Shown here: one piece after another, positions 53,135 to 61,866 of the stretch
Layout: every line of letters starts with the position of its first letter
How positions within the stretch are numbered: the stretch's first letter is position 1
DNA from: an uncultured Lachnospiraceae bacterium
GTDB lineage: Bacteria; Bacillota; Clostridia; Lachnospirales; Lachnospiraceae
NCBI GenBank assembly: GCA_902793995.1
Contig: CADBFP010000001.1
Span: 80,546 to 144,545 of the forward strand
Direction of reading: 5' to 3'
Length of the DNA: 64,000 nucleotides
The notes under the pieces: generated by a model
Database searches by the model: none
What the model was told of the DNA's origin: nothing
What the model saw: the letters and a program-made list of their open reading frames with translations, nothing else
Position numbers and translations under genes: made by a program

Positions 53135-53638
53135 CTACTCTTTAGAAACGTCGAAACAAAAACGTTTCTGAGTCTCGTTTCCCGGAATCTCAAGACCTCC
53201 CATTCTTTCATAGAAACGAATAGCATTTTGATTCCGACTGTTTACGGAAACCAGAAATCGATCGTGCCCATTTCTCCTGACGATTTCAGCAGCAACAGTT
53301 AGGAACCGACGTCCGATTCCCATTCTTTGATAATCTTTAAGAATGTACAGCAACCCGACTTCCTGACAGAATCCTTCCACGGGTTTATACAGATTGCCAC
53401 AGGTCATAAGTCCGACAATCTTGCCGTCGACTTCCGCCAAAACCAATTCTATTCCGGAGTTATTACGGATTTGTTCGAAGATCCGGGTATTCTTTGCAAT
53501 ATCATAGTTGTCCAGAGCCTCATCCGCGTAGATTCCTCTGTATGTTGTGTTCCAAACTTCCCCTTTGATTTTCGCCAATTCCGGGCACTCATTAAACTCT
53601 GCCCGCCGTATTATCACATTTTCCACAGGACACCCCAA
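53135..53638 (-). CDS. GNAT family N-acetyltransferase
   Basis: About 165 residues. The acetyl-CoA pocket is clear: EVGLLYILKDYQRMGIGRRFLTVAA (about 92-116), preceded by LVLAEVDGKIVGLMTCGNLY and followed by FLVSVNSRNQNAIRFYERMG and GNETQKRFCFD. It is a typical single-domain GNAT. The start is unclear: TTG 53638 or GTG 53626 are possible and neither has a convincing ribosome-binding site. Its substrate is unknown. It marks the chromosomal side of the left end of the mobile element. Confidence 0.8.
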   Translation of the reverse strand: MGCPVENVIIRRAEFNECPELAKIKGEVWNTTYRGIYADEALDNYDIAKNTRIFEQIRNNSGIELVLAEVDGKIVGLMTCGNLYKPVEGFCQEVGLLYILKDYQRMGIGRRFLTVAAEIVRRNGHDRFLVSVNSRNQNAIRFYERMGGLEIPGNETQKRFCFDVSKE

Positions 53639-53790
53639 TCAAATGATTATTCAAATTCTCTTGCTCAATTCTCTTGCGAGATAAAAGGCTATATCCTCAT
53701 CACGACAAATTCAAGTTTATCAGTCTATCCCTCTTTTAACCCTTGATTTTACTGCATTTATGCGGTATCGCATCAGCAGATTTTACGGTT

Positions 53791-53829
53791 TTCCCTTGTT
53801 TTTGCCCTTATGAGCATTTACAAGGGAAA
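53791..53829. other. Candidate left attachment site (attL)
   Basis: TTCCCTTGTTTTTGCCC, then TTATGAG, lies nine bases before the integrase stop codon. It repeats in direct orientation at 62854 with one mismatch in 21 bases. A 10-bp inverted repeat, TTTCCCTTGT at 53790 and ACAAGGGAAA at 53820, surrounds it. Confidence 0.6.
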
Positions 53830-53837
53830 CTTTTGTT

Positions 53838-55139
53838 TCAAGCATCCGCACCGACCGCTTTGTCGAGAAGCTTAGCGCTGTTGCGCTTTGCCTCTCTGGA
53901 AGAGTGAGCGTAGATGTTCATCGTGGTACTGACATCCGAGTGTCCGAGAAGCTCTTGCACATCCTTTGGTGCTGCACCGCCGCTCAGCATATTGCTGGTG
54001 TAGGTGTGACGTAGCATGTGGAAGTGAAAGTCTTCAAGTCCCGGAACTTTTTTCTTTGCCGTTCTGCAGACGAGTGCCACCGTGTTCGGAAGTTCAATCG
54101 CGCCGTCATCCCGGAGGCATACGAAGTCGATTTCCTTGTGGTCATCCGGAATGGGATCCTCTCCGGAGAGAGTGTACAGTTCATAGTAGGTGCGGTCTTT
54201 TTCCGAGACTTCCCTGTAGTAATTCCTGCGATAGAGCACGCCGTATTTCATGCGGTTTTTCATCTGTTCTACCTTGGCTTCTTTCAAGATGGCCGCCAGC
54301 GTGTCGCAGAAGTCTACCGTGCGGACTTTCTTTCGCTTCGTGGTGCCGACCTCGTGCTTCTTTCGCTCGTAGTTGTAGCGGACGCTGCGTCTTACGGTGA
54401 GATATTGATCTTCGAGATTGATGTCCTGCCATGTAAGGCCGCAGACCTCTCCGATGCGAAGCCCGGTGTAGTAGGCGATCTGGATCGGAAGGATCGCCGG
54501 ATTCTTTTTCTTCTGCAGATAGCTCATGAGTTCCTTATAGGTCTCATGGGAGAGTGTCGGGACGGTAATCGCGTCTTCCTCATTTCCGGAGAAGAGATCC
54601 ACTTCGTCCTTCTGTCCCCTTAATAGTACATACTGCATAGGATTGAATCCGATGAGTCTCTTGGGAAATACTGCGAAACGGAATGCGTTTTGCATCACCG
54701 CCGTAAAGAGTCTCATATATCCTCGCGAGATCGGTTGCTGCGTGGTGCCGTCCGGATTCTTTCCTCCGAAGCTCAGATGGTCGAAGAACTGCTGCAGATG
54801 CTCCGGCTTGATGGTCTTTAGCTTTCTTTCTCCAATGGGATAGGCTTTGATTCTTCTCACCGTCCCCTGATAGGCCATCACGGTGCCGTTGGAGAGATTG
54901 CCGGGTTTTAATTCTTCCTCTACCCAGAGATCAAGCATATCCCCTAAAGTGAGGTTTTCCGGCTTTGCTACGAACTTCTGAGCCTCGTAGTCCTCCATTG
55001 CTTTGCGGAGCATAGCTTCGGTTTCCGCTTTGCTTTCGGTTCCGACAAACTCACGCTGTACGAGCTTTCCGCTCTCATTTTCCACGTAGAAGCGATAGTA
55101 CCACTTCTTGCCTTTCTTTCTTACAGATCCTTTTGCCAT
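53838..55139 (-). CDS. int: Tyrosine-type site-specific integrase (Tn916-Int-like)
   Basis: 433 residues from ATG 55139 (AAAGGAG upstream). An arm-binding N-terminus with KGSVRKKGKKWYYRFYVENE (AP2-like), a SAM-like core-binding domain (about 70-180) and a catalytic domain with Arg in AYYTGLRIGEVCGLTWQDI (about 235), HMLRHTYTSNML (HxxR, about 390) and the nucleophile in STTMNIYAHSS (Tyr about 416). It catalyses insertion and excision of the element at the att sites. Its 3' end abuts attL, as usual for this family. Confidence 0.95.
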   Translation of the reverse strand: MAKGSVRKKGKKWYYRFYVENESGKLVQREFVGTESKAETEAMLRKAMEDYEAQKFVAKPENLTLGDMLDLWVEEELKPGNLSNGTVMAYQGTVRRIKAYPIGERKLKTIKPEHLQQFFDHLSFGGKNPDGTTQQPISRGYMRLFTAVMQNAFRFAVFPKRLIGFNPMQYVLLRGQKDEVDLFSGNEEDAITVPTLSHETYKELMSYLQKKKNPAILPIQIAYYTGLRIGEVCGLTWQDINLEDQYLTVRRSVRYNYERKKHEVGTTKRKKVRTVDFCDTLAAILKEAKVEQMKNRMKYGVLYRRNYYREVSEKDRTYYELYTLSGEDPIPDDHKEIDFVCLRDDGAIELPNTVALVCRTAKKKVPGLEDFHFHMLRHTYTSNMLSGGAAPKDVQELLGHSDVSTTMNIYAHSSREAKRNSAKLLDKAVGADA

Positions 55140-55258
55140 GGTAAATAATTCTCCTTTCTTTGTCCGTGGCAACCGGGTCTGTGATATAGGGTTGATATTA
55201 CATATTGTAACCGATTTTTGGATCGGTCAGATATGTCTTTTTCAAGGTGCCACGGTGT

Positions 55259-55942
55259 TTAATCGTCTTCCAGTGGGTCTGGATTTATGTATGTGCTGTC
55301 TTTTGCAGCGAGTCTTTGTCTGGCTTCTGCTTTGATGCCGTATATCTTGCCGATGACATTTCTTTCGTTCTTGTCGTATAGCTTTAGGATGAGATCCAAA
55401 AGTTTTTTCATGTCCTCAATCGGCGCGGCCATTTCATTTTGGTAGGCTCTTTCCGTGATGTCTCCGGATTCAATGGCGTACCTTTTTATGGATTCTTTTA
55501 ATCCTTCGTCCTCTGCAATCCGGTCGGCTTCATCCATTGCTATGGCAAAGTGTCTTGCTAAAACTGCGTGGAGATCAATCAGTTCTCCAAGGAAAGTGGT
55601 AATGAGTTCCTGCCTCGGTTCTCCGAGAGAGGATGATGTCAGTACCGAGAGATAATCCCTTACATGTTCATCCAGCATCTTCTGACAGATGGTATGGGTG
55701 TCATACTCTTTTTCATCCGAAAGTCCGGAAATGTACTCCGGTGTTGTCTGAAGTGCCTCTGCCAAAGAGACGATGAGATAGTTCTTTTTCGGATCAACGC
55801 CATAGGATTCATAGCGGATGATGGTGGACTTATTGACGCCCATTCTCTCTGCCATTTTGGGGAGAGTAAGTTTTAGTTCCTTCCTTCTTTCCCTAAGCCT
55901 TTCGCCTATCTGCTTAGGTGTAAAAACGGTCTTTTCTTTCAT
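55259..55942 (-). CDS. XRE-family transcriptional regulator
   Basis: 227 residues from ATG 55942 (GGAGG upstream). The N-terminal helix-turn-helix (about 10-65) reads IGERLRERRKELKLTLPKMAERMGVNKSTIIRYES, followed by ALQTTPEYISGLSD. The rest is a helical domain (ELIDLHAVLARHFAIAMDEADRIAEDEG) that may sense a signal or dimerise. It is transcribed from its own promoter, divergent from the excisionase gene, and is the probable repressor of excision and transfer. Confidence 0.88.
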   Translation of the reverse strand: MKEKTVFTPKQIGERLRERRKELKLTLPKMAERMGVNKSTIIRYESYGVDPKKNYLIVSLAEALQTTPEYISGLSDEKEYDTHTICQKMLDEHVRDYLSVLTSSSLGEPRQELITTFLGELIDLHAVLARHFAIAMDEADRIAEDEGLKESIKRYAIESGDITERAYQNEMAAPIEDMKKLLDLILKLYDKNERNVIGKIYGIKAEARQRLAAKDSTYINPDPLEDD

Positions 55943-55964
55943 GGTTTCTACCTCCGTTGAGTCT

Positions 55965-55993
55965 AATATATCATAGATAGAAACAAATTGCAA
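55965..55993 (-). promoter_or_regulatory. Promoter of the XRE regulator gene
   Basis: On the minus strand TTGCAA (55993-55988) and TATATT (55970-55965) at exactly 17 bp, 23 bases before the ATG. TTGAGTCTA occurs near both this promoter (55958) and the excisionase start (56098) and could be the regulator's operator. Confidence 0.65.
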
Positions 55994-56046
55994 CCTAAAA
56001 TAAGTCTATCATTGCAAAAATGTTCGCAAAAACAACCTATAATGAG

Positions 56047-56075
56047 TTGACATTTAATAACAACCAGACTATAAT
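56047..56075 (+). promoter_or_regulatory. Consensus promoter of the excisionase gene
   Basis: TTGACA at 56047-56052 and TATAAT at 56070-56075, spacing 17 bp: a perfect sigma-A promoter, presumably held down by the divergent XRE protein. Confidence 0.82.
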
Positions 56076-56123
56076 AAACACAAAACAGGTGCAAATTGAG
56101 TCTATTTATAAGGAGGTGAGCAA

Positions 56124-56339
56124 ATGCAGGAAGCAAAAATGGGACTGACGATCGAGGAAGCGTCAACGTATTCCGGAATTGGAAGGAACACCATGCGCCG
56201 TCTCATTGACTGGGGAAAGATTCCAGTGCTGAAAGTCGGACGTAAGACAATCATCCGACGAGATACGCTGGAAGAATTTCTGAAGATCAATCAGGGCAGA
56301 AACCTGATGGCAGAAGCAGATGTAAAAAGCGTGGTGTAA
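56124..56339 (+). CDS. xis: Excisionase (helix-turn-helix, Xis-like)
   Basis: 71 residues, AAGGAGG eight bases before the ATG. A winged MerR-like DNA-binding fold with GLTIEEASTYSGIGRNTMRRLIDWGKIPVLKVGRKTIIRRDTLEEFL is the standard Xis pattern of Tn916-type elements. It would steer the integrase toward excision. It is the first gene on the plus strand of the element and stands before the oriT-like region. Confidence 0.88.
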   Translation: MQEAKMGLTIEEASTYSGIGRNTMRRLIDWGKIPVLKVGRKTIIRRDTLEEFLKINQGRNLMAEADVKSVV

Positions 56340-56756
56340 AAGATGGAAGAACAGTATCCCCTAAGGCCTCGCCGTTTGAGAGCGAAATACACCCATCGCA
56401 CAAAACTTCGTTTTATGCTCTGTGTATTTCGCTCCTGCGGAGGGCTGATACCGTCAAACGCCGCCATGAAGCAGATGCTTCCGACTTTTCCGGTATCAAT
56501 GATATTTCTACAAAACCCTCCCCGGCTTTTGCAGAAATATCATGCGCGGCATCCATGCAGAAAAGAATCCCTCGCTTAGCGCTTCGGAATCCTTATCTGA
56601 CCGGACGCCGCTTACATAGCCCGGATACGGGCGTATGTGTGTAACCGCTTCCCTAAGGTCGCACACACAGAAGAACCATAAGGGAAAACGAGGGCTTTCC
56701 CTTACACAGAACCTATCGCAGCACCTTGAAAAACGAAGACAGAAAGGAGGGATCAG
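56340..56756. other. Candidate oriT: inverted-repeat cluster before the relaxase gene
   Basis: 417 bases without a gene. Inverted repeats: CGTTTGA (56373) with TCAAACG (56454); GAGCGAAATACAC (56380-56392) with GTGTATTTCGCTC (56422-56434); ATGATATTTCT (56499-56509) with AGAAATATCAT (56533-56543); a hairpin ACATAGCCCG-GATA-CGGGCG-TATGT (about 56615-56638); and GTGTGT/ACACAC around 56638-56670. Nested inverted repeats beside a MobA/MobL gene fit an origin of transfer. Confidence 0.6.
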
Positions 56757-58208
56757 ATGGCGCGGCATACGTTCATACAGGAGACAAAACTCCGAGACGT
56801 TCAGGGGCGAATCGGCTATATCACAAGCACAGAAAAGCAGGAGTTCTTGTATGTATATTACGATACGGCCGAGCCTGTCGATGATGAATACTGGAAGAAA
56901 CTTGCCGAAGAAAACCAGAAGGAATTCCGCAAAAGCGGAACGGAAGGAAGATGCATCGAGGCAAGAGAACTCATCATCGCTCTTCCGGAAAACTATACCG
57001 AATACGATCCCGAAACTGTCCTGAAAGAATTCACGGATGCGTTCAAAAAGGAATACGGAGTCGAGTGCATATCGGCACTTCATCACAACAAAACAAAAAC
57101 GAATTATCACATCCATCTCATCTTCTCCGAGAGGAAGCGTTTGCCGGAACCGGAGGTCAAGATCGCAACGAGAAATATGTTTTATGACGAGACCGGAAAG
57201 AAGGTAAGAACGAAAAAAGAGATCACAGACAGCGAAGGAAACATCCGAAAAGGATGCTCTGTTATAAAGAAAGGTGAAGTCTATGAGCAGCATCTTCTCG
57301 GGATCAAGGATCCGCGTTTCAAGGGGAAAGAATTCCTGGCTGAGGCCAAAGAGTTCTACACTGATCTCATCAATCTCCATATCGAGGAGCCGGAGAAACA
57401 TTTGAAAGTATTCGATGGAGACAGTGTTTATCTTCCAACAAAAAAGATCGGGAAGAACAATCCAAAGGCCGCGGAGATCAAGGCGGACAATGCTGCCAGA
57501 CAAGAATGGAACCAGACTGCGGATGTCGCTCTTGTCTCCGGTGTTCCGGAGGAAAAGATCATCGAGGTCAAACGTGAGGATATCCAAAAGGCTGCAAGTG
57601 AATCCGTGAAAAAAGAAGGATGGCTGCCTGGACTATTCAAAAGCATAGTTCATAAGGCAAAGGAGAAACTGCAAGGTCTGATCTACAGCATGAAGCTGCC
57701 ACCTAAACCGTTGCCTAAGGTCGATATCGATGTCTATAACAGCATGGTCGCAGTTTACAAGGATATAACAAAGCATAGTAATGCTGTTGAAAATCTGAAC
57801 AAAGAGATTGTGTCACTACGACAAGAGCTGAATCGCTCCACAGGAATCTTTAAGTCCGGTGAGCGGAAGCGTCTGAACAACAGGATTGAAAAGGCCGGAG
57901 CAGCAAGAGACAAGCATTCAAAGGCTATAAATGAAAAGGTAAGGAAAGCCGGATATCCAAACACACAGCGTTTCATGAGGGCACTAGAGCAGGCAAGAGA
58001 TTTGGTGATCCAATATAGGCAGGAACTAGATGCATGGAAAGAAGAAGTGGCGGCCATCAAGGCTGGTGTGAAGCCGCCGGAAAGAAAAGCGACCAGACCT
58101 CAAAAGGAAAGCATCCGAGAACAACTGGCGAGGCTTAAAAAGGAAGCCCAAGATAAGCCACAAAGAAGCCGACAAGAGACAAGAAATACGAGGGATATGG
58201 AGCGATGA
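56757..58208 (+). CDS. Relaxase, MobA/MobL (MOBQ-type) family
   Basis: 483 residues, AAAGGAGGG before the ATG. The relaxase domain (about 1-200) has the metal histidine motif ALHHNKTKTNYHIHLIFSERK (HxH near 118-120) and REL near the start for the MobA/MobL fold. A long helical tail (about 280-483) is rich in Lys/Glu/Arg with coiled-coil character (SNAVENLNKEIVSLRQELNRS). The protein would nick the oriT upstream and be carried with the DNA strand. The active tyrosine is not obvious in this family from sequence alone. It lies directly downstream of the inverted-repeat region. Confidence 0.9.
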   Translation: MARHTFIQETKLRDVQGRIGYITSTEKQEFLYVYYDTAEPVDDEYWKKLAEENQKEFRKSGTEGRCIEARELIIALPENYTEYDPETVLKEFTDAFKKEYGVECISALHHNKTKTNYHIHLIFSERKRLPEPEVKIATRNMFYDETGKKVRTKKEITDSEGNIRKGCSVIKKGEVYEQHLLGIKDPRFKGKEFLAEAKEFYTDLINLHIEEPEKHLKVFDGDSVYLPTKKIGKNNPKAAEIKADNAARQEWNQTADVALVSGVPEEKIIEVKREDIQKAASESVKKEGWLPGLFKSIVHKAKEKLQGLIYSMKLPPKPLPKVDIDVYNSMVAVYKDITKHSNAVENLNKEIVSLRQELNRSTGIFKSGERKRLNNRIEKAGAARDKHSKAINEKVRKAGYPNTQRFMRALEQARDLVIQYRQELDAWKEEVAAIKAGVKPPERKATRPQKESIREQLARLKKEAQDKPQRSRQETRNTRDMER

Positions 58209-58296
58209 CGGTAGAATTAAGCGCATCGAACTGTTATAATGAAAATGGATTTTTATACGCAGAAATAGCGAGTATTCCAGCGTTGAGGTAGTTATC

Positions 58297-59463
58297 ATGA
58301 ACAAGAATGAGATAAAAAAAGATAGCCCAAACGAGATTGCCAATTACAGAGAAGCGGTTTCCGTCATTAAAACAGCGATCCTTCAAAGTCAGTATAATGC
58401 AGCAAAGTATGCAAATGAAAAGCAGTTAATGCTGTATTATGGCGTTGGTAAATATATCTCGGAAAACTCAAGAAGTGGCGTTTGGGGCACCAGAGCCATT
58501 GACACAATCAGTGAGCAACTTCAAAAGGAAATGCCTGGATTGCGTGGATTTACCGCAAGAAATCTACGTAATATGAGAGCGTTCTATGAGGCTTGGAGCG
58601 AAGAAGCTTTAGTATCAGAAAGTGACCCGTCTAATTTGGAAATTGCAATTTCCAAAATTGAGAGTGCACCTAGTGATGTAATTTGGAAATCGCAATTTCC
58701 AAATTTAGAAGCAAATAGCTTCTTGAGCATTGGATTTACGCATCATTGTCATATTCTGTCAAAATGTAAAGATAGAGATGAGCGCCTATTCTATATTCAA
58801 AAAAGTGCGCAGGAGCATTTTAGTGTTGAGGCACTGGACAGGAGCATTAAGGCTGATGACTATCATCATCAGGGAGCAATTACACATAATTTCTTCTCTA
58901 CGCTGCCAGTGTCGGATCAAGCGTTTAGAGCGGTAAATGCTTTCAAGGATGAATACTTGCTTGATTTTATCAATGTAGAAGAACTCAACATACGAGATAA
59001 GGAAGATGTGGATGAAAAAATCCTTGAAAAAGCAATCGTGCATGATATTAGGAATTTTATCCTTGCTTTTGGTAAAGATTTTTCCTTTATCAGAAATCAA
59101 TATCATCTAGATACTTTTGGAGTAGATCAGTATATTGATTTGTTATTCTTTAACAGAGCATTAAACTGCCTTGTTGCTGTTGAACTAAAGAGCGGCCCAT
59201 TCAAGTCCTCGTATCTTGGACAATTAAGTGGTTATCTAAGCGCATTGGATGAGTTTGAGAAGAAAGAACACGAGAACACATCTATTGGCATCATCTTATG
59301 TAGAGATATGGAAAAGCCATTTGTTGATTTCATCATTAGAGATTTTGATAAACCAATGGGAGTTGCCACCTATAAGACATCTAAGGATATGCCTGAAGAA
59401 ATAAGGAAAGCACTGCCGGATATCGATGATTTAAAACGACTTCTAGACAGTGAGGAGAAATAG
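58297..59463 (+). CDS. DUF1016 (YhcG-type) PDDEXK nuclease
   Basis: 388 residues with a GAGG site before the ATG. The N-terminal half is the DUF1016 helical domain (LMLYYGVGKYISENSRSGVWGTRAIDTISEQLQKEMPGLRGFTARNLRNMRAFYEAW), and the C-terminal half a PD-(D/E)XK nuclease with QYIDLLFFNRALNCLVAVELKSGPFKSSYLGQLSGYL (D..ExK) and GIILCRD. YhcG-type proteins are proposed nucleases of mobile elements and phage defence. The middle contains two copies of a palindromic DNA motif. The next gene begins 6 bases after its stop, so they are co-transcribed. Confidence 0.88.
   Translation: MNKNEIKKDSPNEIANYREAVSVIKTAILQSQYNAAKYANEKQLMLYYGVGKYISENSRSGVWGTRAIDTISEQLQKEMPGLRGFTARNLRNMRAFYEAWSEEALVSESDPSNLEIAISKIESAPSDVIWKSQFPNLEANSFLSIGFTHHCHILSKCKDRDERLFYIQKSAQEHFSVEALDRSIKADDYHHQGAITHNFFSTLPVSDQAFRAVNAFKDEYLLDFINVEELNIRDKEDVDEKILEKAIVHDIRNFILAFGKDFSFIRNQYHLDTFGVDQYIDLLFFNRALNCLVAVELKSGPFKSSYLGQLSGYLSALDEFEKKEHENTSIGIILCRDMEKPFVDFIIRDFDKPMGVATYKTSKDMPEEIRKALPDIDDLKRLLDSEEK
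58635..58704 (+). repeat. Two palindromic motifs inside the DUF1016 gene
   Basis: A perfect 22-bp palindrome centred on GGAAATTGCAATTTCC at 58635-58656, and a second, nearly palindromic copy with GGAAATCGCAATTTCC at 58681-58704. They code LEIAISK and WKSQFPN, in different reading contexts, so the DNA rather than the protein seems conserved. Confidence 0.7.
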
Positions 59464-59469
59464 AACCAA

Positions 59470-60822
59470 ATGATAAAAACTGAAAGAACTAGTATTATCC
59501 CCTTTGACATGAAGTTTCTGGAAGAGTACTTCAAAGGTTTTGATGCTGAAATTACAAAATACCAATGGCCAGATCCATTTGATAATCGTGATACAGCAAG
59601 AGATGTTCTTCAAGGCTTCATTGACGAAATGAATAAGGGAGTATCTCTATTTTGCGCAATTCTAACCGATGACGGCAGATTCATCGGCGGCGTTGAAGTC
59701 CATGGGCTTGATGGAGAATGTCCGGAACTTGGTATCTGGATATTCCCTTCCGAGCAGAACAAGGGATACGCACATGAAGTTCTAGATGCTGTTCTTGAAT
59801 ATGTTGTAGAGAATAATGATAAAAAAGAGTTCTTCTATGAGGCTGACGTTCGTAACTCTGCAAGCACCAAACTGCTGCATAAGTTTATGGGCAAGTACGA
59901 TATAACTGATGAGGGAGTTGAAAAACTTGTTACAGATTCTGGCAAAGAATTGGAAATGCAGGCGCATATCCTTAGAAGGAGTTCTGTCTATCAGGAATTG
60001 GATCAAATGAAAAGACTAGAAAGAGCAGAAATCGTGACAAGTTTTTATGAAAAGATAGACGAGGGTATGCGTTTGGAGAAAAGGCGCCAAGGGCAGCTCG
60101 AATACTTTGTTACGATGAATTATATTCATAAGTTCATAAAAGAAGGTGACCGAGTCCTGGAAATAGGTGCAGGGACAGGCAGGTATTCTATTGCGCTTAC
60201 GAAGGAAGGGTATCGAGTATCTGCAATAGAACTGGTAGAGAAGAATCTGAAAGAGCTTCAACAAAACGCCAATGGGCTGACAAACATCGAGGCCTTTCAG
60301 GGGGATGCGCTGGACTTAGGGAGATTTGAAGACAATACTTTTGATGTGACACTTTCTTTCGGCCCCATGTATCACCTGTATGATGCAAAAGATCAGCATA
60401 AAGCTTTGGATGAAGCAATCCGGGTGACGAAGCCGGGAGGCGTGATCCTTGTTGCCTTCCTATCAGCCCATGCGATCATCTGTACAAATTACTTATATGA
60501 CTTTTTACCGACAACAGTCGGGATAAAAGAAAACTTCGATAATGACTATAAGGTGAAGCATTTCAAGGAACAGCTTTTTACCGGATTTGATGTATGTGAG
60601 TTCGAAGAACTCTTTGATAGAAAACCTGTTGATTATATAACAACTGTAGCAGTGGATAATGTCCTTGAGATTGCAGAAGCAAGACCGGATTTTGCTATGA
60701 CAGATAAGGATTTCAAAGCGTTTGCGGATTATCAGATGCATATCTGTGAGAAGAGAGAAATGCTGGGCAGTTCAAGTCATTTGCTATACATCTGCCGAAA
60801 ACATGCAGAGGCCGGTTTATGA
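59470..60822 (+). CDS. GNAT acetyltransferase fused to SAM-dependent methyltransferase
   Basis: 450 residues. Residues 1-175 form a GNAT domain (FIGGVEVHGLDGECPELGIWIFPSEQNKGYAHEVLDAVLEYV, acetyl-CoA loop at about 97-110). Residues 190-450 form a class I methyltransferase with VLEIGAGTGRYSIALTKEGYRVSAIELV (motif I and the acidic loop), FQGDALDLGRFEDNTFDVTLSFGPMYHL and AIRVTKPGGVILVAF. Both cofactor-binding sites look intact. The substrate is unknown; a small molecule or an antibiotic is more plausible than DNA because no target-recognition domain is visible. It belongs to the cargo of the mobile element. Confidence 0.9.
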   Translation: MIKTERTSIIPFDMKFLEEYFKGFDAEITKYQWPDPFDNRDTARDVLQGFIDEMNKGVSLFCAILTDDGRFIGGVEVHGLDGECPELGIWIFPSEQNKGYAHEVLDAVLEYVVENNDKKEFFYEADVRNSASTKLLHKFMGKYDITDEGVEKLVTDSGKELEMQAHILRRSSVYQELDQMKRLERAEIVTSFYEKIDEGMRLEKRRQGQLEYFVTMNYIHKFIKEGDRVLEIGAGTGRYSIALTKEGYRVSAIELVEKNLKELQQNANGLTNIEAFQGDALDLGRFEDNTFDVTLSFGPMYHLYDAKDQHKALDEAIRVTKPGGVILVAFLSAHAIICTNYLYDFLPTTVGIKENFDNDYKVKHFKEQLFTGFDVCEFEELFDRKPVDYITTVAVDNVLEIAEARPDFAMTDKDFKAFADYQMHICEKREMLGSSSHLLYICRKHAEAGL

Positions 60823-60975
60823 TCATGGAGAGAATTATAATTAAAGACATTTGGAGCAGATGCGATTCCTGATGTATTTGGATTCAATCGGCAGAACTAT
60901 CGATAGAATGATATTATAGGCTGATATATGAAGCATTGATAAAAGCGTGAGTTTGTAAAGGAGAATGGCTATTAT

Positions 60976-61698
60976 ATGGGTAGAGTAGTTGCAATCGGTG
61001 GTGGAGAATTAAACACCACACATAGCATTAATAAATATATTGTTGAGTTGACAGGCAAGAAAAATGCAAATTTCCTCTTTATCGGAACAGCCAGTCATGA
61101 TGCAGAAGGTTATATATCTGCGATTCGAACGGAATTTGAGAGCTTAGGTTGTGTAGTTAGAGCGCTCTGCCTTACGACGACAACTTATAAGGATGAGGAA
61201 ATCGATAGCATACTGAATCAAGCAGATATTATTTATGTTGGCGGTGGTGACACACGAACAATGATGAAAACTTGGAAGCAGTATTCGCTGGATAAAAAGC
61301 TAAAGGAAATATATGAAAAAGATACAGCGGTTTTGGCAGGGCTTAGCGCAGGTGCCATATGCTGGTTTAGATCCGGGCATAGCGACAGTGATAGTTTTAA
61401 TTGTGGTGAGGATTGGGAATACATCATCTTGGATGGGATGCTGGAATTATATCCATATTGTCTTTGCCCACACTATAATGAAGAAGGACGAGACACTTTT
61501 GATTTAATGATTTCCAATATAGACTACGATGGATTGGCGTTAGAAAATGATACTGCATTTGTGGAGGCATCTGGGAAACAATTTATTATAGGATCACGAA
61601 AAGATGCAAAAGCATGGTTTTTTACCGAGCATAAAAAACAAGAATTAGAAGTGATTATCTGCTCCGACCACCTTAAAAAACATTACGGGCTGGAATAG
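60976..61698 (+). CDS. Peptidase S51 (peptidase E-like)
   Basis: 240 residues, AAAGGAG upstream of the ATG. Peptidase E fold with the catalytic Ser in AGLSAGAICWF (about 122-132), VGGGDTRTMMKTW before it, the His in YCLCPHYNEEGRDTF (about 165), and Glu in LALENDTAF. The enzyme cleaves Asp-X dipeptides; it is a cytoplasmic serine peptidase. It lies 153 bases after the fusion gene in the same direction and is part of the cargo. Confidence 0.9.
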   Translation: MGRVVAIGGGELNTTHSINKYIVELTGKKNANFLFIGTASHDAEGYISAIRTEFESLGCVVRALCLTTTTYKDEEIDSILNQADIIYVGGGDTRTMMKTWKQYSLDKKLKEIYEKDTAVLAGLSAGAICWFRSGHSDSDSFNCGEDWEYIILDGMLELYPYCLCPHYNEEGRDTFDLMISNIDYDGLALENDTAFVEASGKQFIIGSRKDAKAWFFTEHKKQELEVIICSDHLKKHYGLE

Positions 61699-61866
61699 GA
61701 AGTTCATTTTCAATACTTGCAAGGTATTATAGTGATTGTCTACGGCAAGTGCCGGGAAGGCAAGGGAAACATAGAACTCAAATTCCAAACGCTGCACATA
61801 ATGCGAATGTTGATAACCCGAATTTTGTGAATAACTGTATTTAGAATTTATAAAAGGACTTTAATA

